Shown here piece after piece: positions 1-8,685 of a stretch of 64,000 bases of DNA. The translations under genes were made by a program, and so were the position numbers. Where the stretch lies: NCBI RefSeq assembly GCF_018129025.1, contig NZ_JAAEDI010000001.1, forward strand, positions 124,001 to 188,000, given 5' to 3'. Position 1 is the stretch's first letter; each line of letters starts with the position of its first letter. The notes below the pieces were generated by a model. The model ran no database searches and was not told the DNA's origin. It saw only the letters and a program-made list of their open reading frames with translations. Source of the stretch: Neoroseomonas terrae (lineage in GTDB: Bacteria > Pseudomonadota > Alphaproteobacteria > Acetobacterales > Acetobacteraceae).

Positions 1-394
1 CGGCCGCGGGCGCGGCGCCGGGCAGGAAGCGCGGATCCACCGAAGCGACATCGTTCTGCGTGGGCGGCACGGCGCCGGCCGGCTGGCGGCCCGCCTGCCA
101 GTTCTGCACCGCGCGGTCGGCCAGGGCGCCGAGCAGCGCGGCGCCGCCATGGCTCAGGAAGCTGCCGCCCCGACCTTTCTTCTTGCCGACCAGGAGCGAG
201 AGAAGGCCGCCGGCCGCGGCGGCACCGGCCAGCCCGCCAACCCCGCCCTGGCCGAGGACCTGCCGGGCCTTGTCGGCGATGCCGCCGGCGCCCCCGAGCG
301 CAGAGGGAGCCGCGTTTGGCTGCCCCATGGCCTGATTGGTGGACCCCGAGCCGGCGCCGAGGAAGCGGTTCAACAATGCCTGAGCGTCAATCAT
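1..394 (-). CDS. DUF533 (YebE/TerB-like) membrane-associated protein, N-terminal part
   Basis: The gene runs off the left edge; the first 131 codons are visible from an ATG at 394, opening MIDAQALLNRFLG. A Gly/Ala-rich hydrophobic stretch (GGLAGAAAAGGLLSLLVG) is followed by a KKKGRGG basic patch and a second Gly/Ala segment, then a linker containing DRAVQNWQAG. This arrangement is characteristic of DUF533 proteins (YebE-like), whose missing C-terminal part usually resembles a TerB helical domain. Function in this family is not established; association with the inner membrane is likely from the hydrophobic segment. The stop codon lies outside the window. Confidence 0.7.
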   Translation of the reverse strand, partial: MIDAQALLNRFLGAGSGSTNQAMGQPNAAPSALGGAGGIADKARQVLGQGGVGGLAGAAAAGGLLSLLVGKKKGRGGSFLSHGGAALLGALADRAVQNWQAGRQPAGAVPPTQNDVASVDPRFLPGAAPAA

Positions 395-525
395 GCGGCG
401 TGAGATCGGGATGCGATGCGGCTGCGGCAAGATTGCCGAAAGTTTAAGTTTTCTGCGGAAGAAGGGCCTGCGCCGTGTGATGCAGATCGCAGTCACGTCC
501 GCGCGATGGCCCGACCATCGGCAAC

Positions 526-3500
526 TCAGAGAAGATCGGGACCGGCCATGCTGCGGATGCGCGTCGCCAGCGGACGAAGCGACAGGGCCTGCGCCAGGTC
601 GAGCGCAGTTTGAAAGCGGCGGCTGGCCAGCGCGTCATCGCCGGACATCTGGGCGATGCGGGCTTCAACCGCCAGGGCGTGGGCCAGGGCACCGCGCGCG
701 CCCTGCCGCTCGGCGAGGCCGCGTGCTGCCTCGGCCTGCGCGGCGGCTTCCGGGACTTGGCCCTCCGCGAGATGCGCTTCGGCGAGGAAGGCGAGGCGCA
801 GCGGTTGCTGGAACATGAAGCCCATCGCCTCCGCCTCGCGCACCGCGGCGGAGAGGTGGCGCACGCCGTCGGACCAGCGCCCCGCCGCCGTGCAGGCTGC
901 GCCGAAGAAGCCTTCCGCGACCGGCATCATGAGCTGCGTCTCGGACCGACGGCAGAACTCAACGGCCTCCTCGAGCGGCGCCATGGCGGCGGTGGGCTCG
1001 CCGGTCATCAGCCGCAGATGGCCCTCCGCGATGGTCGCGAAGATGGAGGTGAAGGGCTTCCGCACCGTCTCAGCCAGCGTCTTGCACGCATCGACGGCTT
1101 CCGCGGCGCGCTGGAAGTCGCCGAGTTCGCCGAGTGCGCGCGCGCGATAGCCGAGCGCGACAACGGTCAACGGCCGTTCCAGGCCGAAACGGTCGAGATA
1201 GCCCGGCTGCTCGGCGAACTCCGCGACAGTCGCCATGGCGGTTGCGGCGGCCTCGAACTGGCACAACCCCATCTGGCCGAGCGCGGCCTGGAAGCCGGCC
1301 CGGACCACCAAAGCGGGGTCGTCGGCGCTGCGGCCGATCGCGGCGGCGCGCTCGGCGGCGCCGATCGCGCCGGCGTTGTCGCCGGCGAGCCAGCGCTGGT
1401 GGCTCATGAACAGCGCAAGCTGGCCGAGGCGTTCATGGTCGCCGAGCCGCTCGGCCAGCGTCTCGGCCTCCCGCAGCCGATCGAACAGCGGGCCGACCTG
1501 GCCGAGCCGGAACAGCGGCGTTCGCAGGTCGAAGCGCAGGTCGACGGAATCGCGCAGCACCTCGCCGCTCTCGGGCAGGCGGGTCAGCGCGTCCATCGCC
1601 TGTTCGAAGAACTGCACGGCCTCCTGGTTCGCCGATCGCGCCGCGGCCTTGCGGCCGGCATCCCGCCCGTAGCGCGCCGCCTTCTCCCATGCCTCGCCGC
1701 GGCACGCGTGCAGGGCGAGCGCCTCGATCCGATTGGTCAGCCGGTCGCCATGCTCGCCTTCGAGCACGTCGACGAGCCGTGCATGCTGCGTGCGGCGATG
1801 CGACCGCAGCATGCCGGCATAGGTCGTCTCCTGGATCAGGGCGTGACGGAAGTTGAAGGCCGTGCTGTCCGCGCCGCCGGAGACGAGCAGGTTGGCATGC
1901 TGCAACCGCGCGAGGGCCGGGCTGATCTCAGCCTCGGTGCGGTCGAGCATGGCCGCGAGCACGGCCGGCTCCAGCTCCCGCGACATGATCGCCGCCGCCT
2001 GCATCACCGCCTTGTCGGCCGGCAGCAGCCTGTCGAGACGGGAAGCGATGATGCTGCGGACGGTGTCCGGCAGGTCGAGCGCCTCGATCTCCGCGACCAG
2101 CCGATAGGCGCCGCGCTGGCCGATCAGCGCGCCCTGCTCGATCAGCGAGGCGATGCACTCCTCGAGGAAGAAGGGGTTGCCGCCGGTGCGCTCGACCAGC
2201 AGGCGGGCGAGGCGCCGATTGCCGATCTCGTCGCCGAGGATCTGGCGGATCAGCTCATGTGTGTCGTCGGGCGTCAGCGGTTCGACATGCAGCGCGTTGA
2301 TCGAGGACGGCCAAGCATGAGTGAACTCCGGCCGGTGGTCGAGCAGCAGCATCTGCCGCGTCGCCGGCAGTTCCGCTGCGACGCGGTCGAGCACGGCGAG
2401 CGTCTCGCCATCCGCCCAATGCAGGTCCTCAACGGTCAGCACCAGGGGGCGAGTGTCGGCCATGTGTCGGAACAGGCCGACAAAGGCGGAATGCAGCCGC
2501 CGCTGCCGCTGATCGGGCGCGAGCGCCCGCCAAGCGGCTTCTTCGGCGCCCCGACTGAGGCTCGCGACGAGGGCCGGGATGGCGTCGCCCATCCGGGGGC
2601 CCGCATCGCGCAGGCCGGCGTCGACCCGCTCGTGGACCCGGTCGGTGTCGTCGTCGGGCGTGATGCCGAAATGTGCCCGCGCCAGCGTGGCGAGCGGCGC
2701 GAGCGGCGTCGCGGAATCGTAGCGCTGGCAATGCGCGTGCATCACCAGCGGGTTGTCCTGCGGCTGTCGCGCGAGGAATTCGTGGACGAGCCGCGACTTG
2801 CCGCAGCCGGCATCGCCAACCAGGACGACGCCGGCGCCATGTCCCGCCGCGCTGCGGGACAGGGCGTCCTCAAGCACCGACAATTCGGTGGCGCGGCTGA
2901 CGAAGGGCGCGTGGCCGCGCCGGGCGGTGAGCTGAAGCCGCGGTCGGCGCGGATCGGCGGCGACCAGCCGGTACACCTCGACCGGCTCGGTGGCACCGCG
3001 CAGGTCGAGCTGCCGCGGCGTGTCGGCGGTGACATAGCCTTCCACGAGACGGTAGGTCGCCGCCGAGATCCAGGCTTCACCGGGTTCCGTCGCCTGCTCG
3101 ATGCGGGCGGCGATGTGCACCACGGCACCGGCGGCATCGAGGCCAGTAGAAAGGTCGTTGGCGACGTCGTGCACCACGACCTCGCCCGAATGGACGCCGA
3201 TGCGGGCGGCGAGATCGACGCCATGCTGCGCCCGCTGGTCCCGCGCGACGGCGCGCAGGGCGTCGCGCATGGCAAGCGCGGCGCAGCAGGCGTTGAGCGC
3301 GTGCTGCTCCATCGCGGCCGGGGCGCCGAACATCGCCATGACGCCGTCGCCGAGGACGCGATTGACCGTGCCGCCGAAGCGGCGGATCGCCTCGACCATC
3401 GCGTCGACTGCGGGTCTCAGCAGTTCGCGCGCACGCTCCGGATCCTCATTGTAGATCAGCCGCGTCGAGCCGCGGATGTCCGCGAAGAGCACGGAGAGCG

Positions 3501-3624
3501 CCTTGCGTTCCTCGCTGGGCGGGGGCGTCGTCAGGGACTGGCCGCAGGCGTGGCAGAACCGCGCCGCTGCGACGACCGGCGTCGTGCATTTCGGGCAGCG
3601 CGGCGAATCTTCCACGGCGGACAT
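526..3624 (-). CDS. Zinc-ribbon / class III nucleotidyl cyclase / ATPase / TPR regulator
   Basis: A 1032-residue soluble signalling protein. Residues 10-27 carry a CxxC...CxxC zinc ribbon. A class III cyclase domain follows (about 40-200), with metal-binding aspartates in FADIRGS (D49) and LGDGVMAMFG (D93). From about 240 there is a STAND/AAA-type ATPase with Walker A GDAGCGKS (270-277), then a long alpha-helical TPR-like tail. Proteins of this build are annotated as adenylate/guanylate cyclases coupled to an ATPase sensor. The lysine that classically reads the purine just before the second Asp is replaced here (TVNRVLGD), which is usual for this subfamily, so the nucleotide product is uncertain. 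I took the ATG at 3624; an in-frame GTG at 3642 is an alternative, and neither has a strong ribosome site. It is divergent from the small gene at 3672. Confidence 0.85.
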   Translation of the reverse strand: MSAVEDSPRCPKCTTPVVAAARFCHACGQSLTTPPPSEERKALSVLFADIRGSTRLIYNEDPERARELLRPAVDAMVEAIRRFGGTVNRVLGDGVMAMFGAPAAMEQHALNACCAALAMRDALRAVARDQRAQHGVDLAARIGVHSGEVVVHDVANDLSTGLDAAGAVVHIAARIEQATEPGEAWISAATYRLVEGYVTADTPRQLDLRGATEPVEVYRLVAADPRRPRLQLTARRGHAPFVSRATELSVLEDALSRSAAGHGAGVVLVGDAGCGKSRLVHEFLARQPQDNPLVMHAHCQRYDSATPLAPLATLARAHFGITPDDDTDRVHERVDAGLRDAGPRMGDAIPALVASLSRGAEEAAWRALAPDQRQRRLHSAFVGLFRHMADTRPLVLTVEDLHWADGETLAVLDRVAAELPATRQMLLLDHRPEFTHAWPSSINALHVEPLTPDDTHELIRQILGDEIGNRRLARLLVERTGGNPFFLEECIASLIEQGALIGQRGAYRLVAEIEALDLPDTVRSIIASRLDRLLPADKAVMQAAAIMSRELEPAVLAAMLDRTEAEISPALARLQHANLLVSGGADSTAFNFRHALIQETTYAGMLRSHRRTQHARLVDVLEGEHGDRLTNRIEALALHACRGEAWEKAARYGRDAGRKAAARSANQEAVQFFEQAMDALTRLPESGEVLRDSVDLRFDLRTPLFRLGQVGPLFDRLREAETLAERLGDHERLGQLALFMSHQRWLAGDNAGAIGAAERAAAIGRSADDPALVVRAGFQAALGQMGLCQFEAAATAMATVAEFAEQPGYLDRFGLERPLTVVALGYRARALGELGDFQRAAEAVDACKTLAETVRKPFTSIFATIAEGHLRLMTGEPTAAMAPLEEAVEFCRRSETQLMMPVAEGFFGAACTAAGRWSDGVRHLSAAVREAEAMGFMFQQPLRLAFLAEAHLAEGQVPEAAAQAEAARGLAERQGARGALAHALAVEARIAQMSGDDALASRRFQTALDLAQALSLRPLATRIRSMAGPDLL

Positions 3625-3671
3625 CGTAGTGCGATACCACACACATCGTTACGGAGAGGATCGACAATCCT

Positions 3672-4019
3672 ATGACCGATGACCCCTTTGACAAGATGCC
3701 GCTCGCCAGGGCCCGCGAGGCGGCGTTCGACGCCGATGCGGACCTCGCGACGTACGAGATCCTGTGGACCCCGGGGTCGGTGACACGCGCGGTGTTCCAT
3801 CCGGGGCCGTTCAGCGTGACTTATCGCCAGTCCGGCCGCATCCAGCGCTACCTGATGAAGGACGGGGAGTGGGAGGCGCAGCCGCCGGAGGATGTCGTCG
3901 CCGGGAAGCCGGTCCGCCGCGATGAGACGGGGGTCATCCAGCGCGTGGTCAATCTCGGTGACGGCGACCTCGAGGCCGACAAGGACCAGGAAGGCGGGCG
4001 CTCCAAGGTCTGGCCGTGA
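3672..4019 (+). CDS. Conserved hypothetical protein, 115 aa
   Basis: A small acidic protein starting MTDDPFDKMPLAR, with no signal peptide or membrane segment. The middle contains a beta-rich stretch (FSVTYRQSGRIQRYLMKDGEW) and the end is charged. I do not recognise a domain. The start is supported by a GGAGAGGA sequence about 11 bases upstream. It is divergent from the cyclase gene and convergent with the lipoprotein gene that ends at 4080. Codon use matches the neighbours (GC-rich third positions), so it is likely real. Confidence 0.6.
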   Translation: MTDDPFDKMPLARAREAAFDADADLATYEILWTPGSVTRAVFHPGPFSVTYRQSGRIQRYLMKDGEWEAQPPEDVVAGKPVRRDETGVIQRVVNLGDGDLEADKDQEGGRSKVWP

Positions 4020-4079
4020 TGCGGTGCCGCGCCAGGGCGCACTGAGCGCACGCCCTGGCGCTGGACGCTCCATCCCCGC

Positions 4080-4736
4080 TCAGCGGGGGGTTCGCGCGGC
4101 GACCGTTGCCATGGCCTGCTGACGTTCGAGGCGGGCGAGGTCCTCGACCAGATAGCCGCGCAGCGTATCGGCGGAATCGATGGTGGCGGTCTGGGCGCGC
4201 TCTGCGCGGGCGATGCCGGGCGCCGCCGCCTGGCGGATCTGTTCCGCACGGTCGGCGAACCAGGCATCCCGCGCCGCGGCGGAGGCGAAGGGTTGCGGTG
4301 GCAGTGGCACGACCGTGTCATCGTAGCGGCGGGTGATGCCGCTTCGTACCGCGACGAGGTTCTGCGCGACGCCGGTGCCGATCGGCTGCGGGTGGTGGAT
4401 GTTCGCGGCGAAATCCCGGACCGGTCGGATGGCCACCGTGGTTTCCATGCTGCCGGGCGCGACGCAGGTGGCGTCGATCGCCGCCGTGCTGCGAGGAAGC
4501 GGCACGGTGGCGGGTGTGGTGACATCGGCAACGAGGGTGCTCGTTTCCCGGTTGGTCAGCACGCAGCGAGCGCCGCTCGGATCCGAGGCGAGGGCGATGC
4601 TGCCGGCATAGGCCGGCGGGCGGGGCGCACCGCCAAGGGCCGTAGCATCGCTGAGGCCGCTGCCGCAGCCGGCCAACGCCAGGGGCGCCAGCAGGAGAAG
4701 AGGGGCCGCTGCGATCGGGGGCCTGCGCCTGGGCAT
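4080..4736 (-). CDS. Lipoprotein with PEGA-like domain (copy 1)
   Basis: A 218-residue predicted lipoprotein. The N-terminus has a basic start, a Leu/Ala-rich core and a lipobox LALAGC at about 19-24. The mature part has SIALASDPSGARCVLTN followed by a beta-rich TPATVPLPRS segment, a pattern seen in PEGA-like surface domains of alphaproteobacterial lipoproteins, and ends in a charged helical tail with DLARLERQ. The start is the ATG at 4736; a TTG one codon upstream is less likely. A second gene of the same build and almost the same length lies at 39065-39724. Function unknown; probably outer-membrane or periplasm-facing. Confidence 0.7.
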   Translation of the reverse strand: MPRRRPPIAAAPLLLLAPLALAGCGSGLSDATALGGAPRPPAYAGSIALASDPSGARCVLTNRETSTLVADVTTPATVPLPRSTAAIDATCVAPGSMETTVAIRPVRDFAANIHHPQPIGTGVAQNLVAVRSGITRRYDDTVVPLPPQPFASAAARDAWFADRAEQIRQAAAPGIARAERAQTATIDSADTLRGYLVEDLARLERQQAMATVAARTPR

Positions 4737-4880
4737 CAACTGTATTCCTTGCCGTTCTTCGGTTTCGAGCGTCCCCGGACACGGCGCGGCCGCGGTGCGC
4801 GTGGTAACGCAGGATTGATCGGGGGAAGACGAAGCCTTTCACAGCTTGAAGGGCGGGGCTGTCGCCGCGACACTACGGCC

Positions 4881-5732
4881 ATGCCCTTGCCCAGCCAGGA
4901 TGAGGCCCGGCTCGCCCTCGACGCCGCCGGGCGCCTGCCCGACGCCGAGATCGACATCGCCGCGGTCGCGCTGCAGCTCGCGCGCGTCGACGTACCCGAG
5001 GCCGACTGGCAGGCGGCGATGGCACGGCTGTCGACCATCGCCCGCGCCGCGGTGCAGGCCGCGACGGCAGATACCGAGGCCGATGCCGGCGACCTCGAAC
5101 GCCGCCGCGTCGTGCTGGCCGGCGTGCTGCACGGCCATTTCGGCCTGACCGGCGATACCGAGACCTATGACGACCTGGACAACGCCAACCTGATCCGCGT
5201 GCTGGAACGGGGGCGGGGCCTGCCCGTCGCGCTCGGCATCCTTTGGCTGCACGCGGCGGAGGCTGCCGGCTGGGGCGCGCATGGCGTCGATTTCCCGGGG
5301 CATTTCCTGATCGCGCTCGAAGGGCCGCGCGGGCAGCTCGTGGTCGATGTGTTCGCCGGAGGCCCGGCGCTGGAAGCCCCCGCGCTTCGGGCGCTGCTGA
5401 AGCGGGTGGAGGGGGAGGCTGCCGAACTGCGCCCCGGCCTGCTGCGCCCCATGGCCCGGCGCGACGTGCTGCTGCGGCTGCAGAACAACATCAAGCTGCG
5501 CCGGCTGCGCGCCGGGTCGATCGAGACGGCGCTGACCTGCACCCAGGACATGCTGCGCCTGGCCCCCGAGGCCGCGGCGCTGTGGCGGGAGGCGGGGCTG
5601 ATGAACCAGCGGCTGGACCGCATCGGCGCGGCGCTCGGCTGCCTCGATAGGTTCCTCGAGCTTGTGCCGGAGGGCGAGGCGGCGGTGCGCATCCGTCGGC
5701 TGACGGTCGAATTGCGGCAGCGGCTGAACTGA
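4881..5732 (+). CDS. SirB1 / transglutaminase-like family protein with helical-repeat C-terminus
   Basis: A 283-residue protein beginning MPLPSQDEARLALDAAG. The central region contains DNANLIRVLERGRGLPVALG and HGVDFPGHFLIAL, the hallmarks of the SirB1 N-terminal (transglutaminase-like) domain, followed by a TPR-like helical region with LRLAPEAAALWREAGLM. The biochemical role of SirB1 proteins is not established. The reading frame is open for about 590 bases upstream, but codons before 4881 overlap the opposite-strand lipoprotein gene and lack family features, so the ATG at 4881 was chosen. Confidence 0.75.
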   Translation: MPLPSQDEARLALDAAGRLPDAEIDIAAVALQLARVDVPEADWQAAMARLSTIARAAVQAATADTEADAGDLERRRVVLAGVLHGHFGLTGDTETYDDLDNANLIRVLERGRGLPVALGILWLHAAEAAGWGAHGVDFPGHFLIALEGPRGQLVVDVFAGGPALEAPALRALLKRVEGEAAELRPGLLRPMARRDVLLRLQNNIKLRRLRAGSIETALTCTQDMLRLAPEAAALWREAGLMNQRLDRIGAALGCLDRFLELVPEGEAAVRIRRLTVELRQRLN

Positions 5733-5758
5733 AGGACCGCGGAGGGTTGCTTCCGCTT

Positions 5759-5782
5759 GGATCGCGACGCGCCGCGCGATCC
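5759..5782. terminator. Possible hairpin after the SirB1-like gene
   Basis: GGATCGCG and CGCGATCC form an 8-bp perfect stem around an 8-base loop, 26 bases after the preceding stop. There is no T-run, so termination is only a possibility. Confidence 0.3.
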
Positions 5783-5860
5783 GATATTGCGCATGACGCT
5801 GTCTTGCGGTCCGCGGCGCAGTGCGTAATTTGCCGCCAAACTTAAGCCGGAGAAACTGCC

Positions 5861-6829
5861 ATGAACCGCCGCCTCCTTCTCGCGGCCGGCCTCGCCGCGC
5901 CCTTTGCCCGCGCCCATGCGCAGGCGGCTTGGGCGCCGAACCGCCCCATCCGCTTCATCGTCCCGTTCGTCGCCGGCGGCAGCACCGATGTGGGCGCGCG
6001 CATCATCGCCGACCGGATGAGCGAAACGCTTGGTCAGCCGGTGATCGTCGAGAACCGCGGCGGGTCGGGGGGCAACATCGGCGGGGATATCGTCGCCAAG
6101 GCGCCGCCTGACGGGCACACCATCCTGATGGGCGTGACCGGGCTGCTCTCCACGAACCGCTACATCTACCGCCAGATGGCCTTCGACCCGGATCGCGACC
6201 TGGCCCCCGTGTCCATGGCCTACACCGCGGATATGGTGATCGTGGTGACCAACAGGCTCGGCGTCCGGACGCTGGCCGAGTTCGTCACGCTGGCGAAGGC
6301 CAATCCCGGCAAATTCTCCTTCGGCTCGTCCGGCCACGGCGCTTCGACCCATACGGCGGCGGAGCTGTTCCGCCAGCAGGCCGGGATCGACATGGTGCAT
6401 GTGCCCTATCGCGGCTCGGGCGCGGCGGTGAACGACCTGGTCGCCGGCAACATCGAGATGATGCTGATGCAGATCGCCGGTGCCGCGGGCAGCATCAACG
6501 CCGGCCAGCTGACGGCGCTGGCGGCGACCGGGCCGCGGCGGCACCCGCTGATCCCGAACGTTCCCTCCATCGCCGAGGCCGGCTATCCGCAGGCCGAGGC
6601 GACGTCCTGGGGCTGCGTCATGGTGCCGACCGGCACGCCGGCGCCGGTCATCCTGCGCCTGTCGCAATCGGTGCAGGAGGCGGTGGCGCATCCGCCGGTG
6701 AAGCAGCGGATGGAGACCGCCGGCGTGGATGGCGCCGCCTCGACCCCCGAGGAGCTGGCTGCCTTCCTGCGGTCGGAGAGCGCGAAGTGGAGCGCCGTGG
6801 TCCGCCAGGCCGGCATCCGCGTGGAATAG
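5861..6829 (+). CDS. Bug/TctC-family periplasmic solute-binding protein
   Basis: A 322-residue exported protein: the basic N-terminus and short hydrophobic stretch end in a likely Ala-x-Ala signal cleavage site (AHAQA). The mature part has the family signatures IRFIVPFVAGGSTDVGAR, GQPVIVENRGGSGGNIG and APPDGHT, and VPYRGSGAAVNDLVAG in the second lobe. Bug proteins bind organic acids, amides or vitamins and feed TctAB-type tripartite transporters. No TctA or TctB gene is in the window, so its partner must be elsewhere. It lies 67 bases upstream of a LutA-like gene on the same strand. The ligand cannot be read from sequence. Confidence 0.88.
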   Translation: MNRRLLLAAGLAAPFARAHAQAAWAPNRPIRFIVPFVAGGSTDVGARIIADRMSETLGQPVIVENRGGSGGNIGGDIVAKAPPDGHTILMGVTGLLSTNRYIYRQMAFDPDRDLAPVSMAYTADMVIVVTNRLGVRTLAEFVTLAKANPGKFSFGSSGHGASTHTAAELFRQQAGIDMVHVPYRGSGAAVNDLVAGNIEMMLMQIAGAAGSINAGQLTALAATGPRRHPLIPNVPSIAEAGYPQAEATSWGCVMVPTGTPAPVILRLSQSVQEAVAHPPVKQRMETAGVDGAASTPEELAAFLRSESAKWSAVVRQAGIRVE

Positions 6830-6896
6830 CCGATCTGCACGCCGGACGGGCAAACGGGACTGTCCGCGGGGGCGGGAGAATCCTATCCTCCCGCCC

Positions 6897-7670
6897 ATGT
6901 CACAGAGTCAGCCGCGCGTTGCCCTGTTCGTCACCTGCCTGGTCGATCTCTATCGGCCGACGGTCGGCTTCGCGGCGATCCGGCTGCTGGAGGATGCGGG
7001 CTGCCGCGTCGAGGTGCCGCCGGTGCAGACCTGCTGCGGCCAGCCGGGCTTCAATGCCGGGGACCGGGCGACGGCGCGGGACCTCGCGCGCGCGGTGATC
7101 GATGCCTGCGGCGGTTACGACTACGTCGTCGTGCCTTCCGGATCCTGCGCGGGGATGATCGCGCACCACTACCCGTCACTGTTCGAGGACGACCCGCAAT
7201 ATCGTGCGAAGGCCGAGGCGCTGACGGAGCGCACGCACGAACTCGTCTCCTTCCTGCGCGACGTGCGGGGGATGGCATCGGTTGCCGCGCGCTACGACGA
7301 CAATGTCACCTATCACGACAGCTGTGCCGGCCTGCGGGAGATGGGGGTGAAGGCGCAGCCGCGCGCGCTGCTCGCCTCGGTGGAGGGGCTGCGCCTGACG
7401 GAGATGGCTGACCCCGAGATCTGCTGTGGCTTCGGCGGGACGTTTTGCGTCAAGTATCCGGACATCTCGACGCGGATGGTCTCGGACAAGTGCCGGGACA
7501 TTGCCTCGACGGGTGCCGGCACGCTGCTGGCGGGCGATCTGGGCTGCCTGCTGAACATGGCCGGACGGCTGCGGCGGGAGGGCCATCCGGTGAAGGTGCG
7601 TCACGTGGCGGAGGTGCTGGCCGGCATGGCCGGGGATGTGCCGCCGATCGGGGAAGGAAGCGTGTCATGA
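6897..7670 (+). CDS. LutA-like (Fe-S)-binding protein with two CCG motifs
   Basis: A 257-residue protein with two cysteine-rich CCG modules: TCCGQPGFNAG near residue 43 and ICCGFGGTFCV near residue 180, with further cysteines in SGSCAG and HDSCAG. This is the build of LutA/YkgE, the CCG subunit of lactate oxidation complexes, and of the glycolate oxidase iron-sulfur subunit C-terminus. LutB and LutC, the usual partners, are absent here. The ATG at 6897 is preceded by GC-rich sequence with a weak ribosome site. The stop overlaps the next start (ATGA), so translation is probably coupled to the oxygenase gene. Confidence 0.8.
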   Translation: MSQSQPRVALFVTCLVDLYRPTVGFAAIRLLEDAGCRVEVPPVQTCCGQPGFNAGDRATARDLARAVIDACGGYDYVVVPSGSCAGMIAHHYPSLFEDDPQYRAKAEALTERTHELVSFLRDVRGMASVAARYDDNVTYHDSCAGLREMGVKAQPRALLASVEGLRLTEMADPEICCGFGGTFCVKYPDISTRMVSDKCRDIASTGAGTLLAGDLGCLLNMAGRLRREGHPVKVRHVAEVLAGMAGDVPPIGEGSVS

Positions 7671-8404
7671 CTGTTCCGGCGGGACCGCTTGCCGAGGTGG
7701 CCGCGAAGGGGTTCGCGCGCGTGCCCGGCACGGTGATGGCCGCGCTGATGGCCGAGGGCGGCAAGCCGGCGGCGCTTGCGCCGTTCTTCGCTTCCTGGGA
7801 GCGGCTGGAGACCGACGCCTTCATGCGCGACGGCGGGCGGTACCGCCGCCGGCGGATCGCGAATTTCTCGGCCGAGCCAGGCGTGCCCGGGCATGTCCGC
7901 GGCGAGCACCGGCCGCACTTCCAGGCGGTGGTGCACAACACGCTGAACGGCGGCGTGGATCGCTGGTTCGCGGCGATGGAGGATGCGGTCGCCGAGAGCC
8001 CGCCGATGCTGGCGCTGCTGGAACTCGGCCGGTCGATGGCCGAGGCGCTGCACGGCCCGCATCCCTGGTTTGTCGAGGCGCATCAGTTCCGCATCGAGGC
8101 CGTGGCGGGTGCGCCGGGATATCCCACGCCGGAAGGCGTGCACCATGACGGCGTGGATTGCGTGCTGATCGTGATGATCGCGCGCACCAATCTGGAAGGC
8201 GGCGAGACGGTCATCGAGGATGATGACGGCAACCGCCTGGCCGAGTTCGTGCTCAGCGATCCGCTGGATACGGCGATGGTGGATGATCCGCGGGTGATGC
8301 ATGGGGTTTCGCCAGTGGCGCCCGCCGATGCCACGCAGCCTTCCTGCCGCGACGTTCTCGTGCTGACGTGGAAACGGGGCGGGGTGCATAACCGCGTGGG
8401 GTGA
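7667..8404 (+). CDS. 2-oxoglutarate/Fe(II) dioxygenase family protein (PF10014-like)
   Basis: A 245-residue protein. The central HHDGVD provides the His-x-Asp pair of the iron site, a distal His lies in VMHGVSPV, and a late Arg-rich segment (VLTWKRG) could bind the 2-oxoglutarate carboxylate. The surroundings (FRIEAVAGAPGYPTPEGVHHDG, NLEGGETVI) match the 2OG-Fe_Oxy_2 family (PF10014), which includes the free-amino-acid hydroxylase of Bacillus (isoleucine dioxygenase). The substrate here is unknown. Its ATG overlaps the stop of the LutA-like gene by four bases (ATGA), marking a two-gene unit. Confidence 0.72.
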   Translation: MTVPAGPLAEVAAKGFARVPGTVMAALMAEGGKPAALAPFFASWERLETDAFMRDGGRYRRRRIANFSAEPGVPGHVRGEHRPHFQAVVHNTLNGGVDRWFAAMEDAVAESPPMLALLELGRSMAEALHGPHPWFVEAHQFRIEAVAGAPGYPTPEGVHHDGVDCVLIVMIARTNLEGGETVIEDDDGNRLAEFVLSDPLDTAMVDDPRVMHGVSPVAPADATQPSCRDVLVLTWKRGGVHNRVG

Positions 8405-8464
8405 GGCCGCGGGATGGCTGGTCGGCTGTTGGCCGCGACCGTCGATGCTTGTCTTGCTGCCGGT

Positions 8465-8485
8465 CGGAGGGGCTCTGCCCCTCCG
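8465..8485. terminator. Hairpin downstream of the oxygenase gene
   Basis: A perfect 9-bp stem (CGGAGGGGC / GCCCCTCCG) with a TCT loop, 60 bases past the stop codon at 8404 and without a T-run. It resembles the U-less hairpins at other gene ends in this window. Confidence 0.45.
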
Positions 8486-8626
8486 AACCACCCCGCCAAG
8501 TGCTTGGAGCACCTGGACCGCAAATTGTTGGTATCGGGCATGCCAGCCGCGCAGCCACTTCGACCGCGTTTCGGGCGCAGCGGCGGCTTTGGGCGTCGTT
8601 CCGACAACTCTGTCCGGCACCACAAG

Positions 8627-8685
8627 GAGGTTTGCAAAGGCCTTTCGGCCTTTGCTGGGGTGGCTTGGAGGGGCAAAGCCCCTCC
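8627..8685. repeat. 59-bp dispersed double-hairpin repeat, copy 1
   Basis: A 59-base block that recurs at 45825-45883 with one mismatch. It contains two stem-loops: GCAAAGGCC / GGCCTTTGC around a TTTC tetraloop, then GGAGGGGC / GCCCCTCC around AAA. Both copies lie in the gap between two convergent genes. The conserved middle (TGGGGTGGCTT) joins the hairpins. Likely a REP/BIME-like or transcript-end element; no coding role. Confidence 0.85.

Noticed and set aside
610-3675. A 1021-codon open frame on the plus strand opposite the cyclase gene
   Set aside because: It is a GC-bias shadow: low-complexity Arg/Gly-rich translation and no family motif, while the opposite strand has clear cyclase and ATPase motifs.
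5165-6898. A 577-codon minus-strand frame opposite SirB1-like and Bug genes
   Set aside because: It spans two well-supported plus-strand genes and an intergenic gap and has no recognisable domain.
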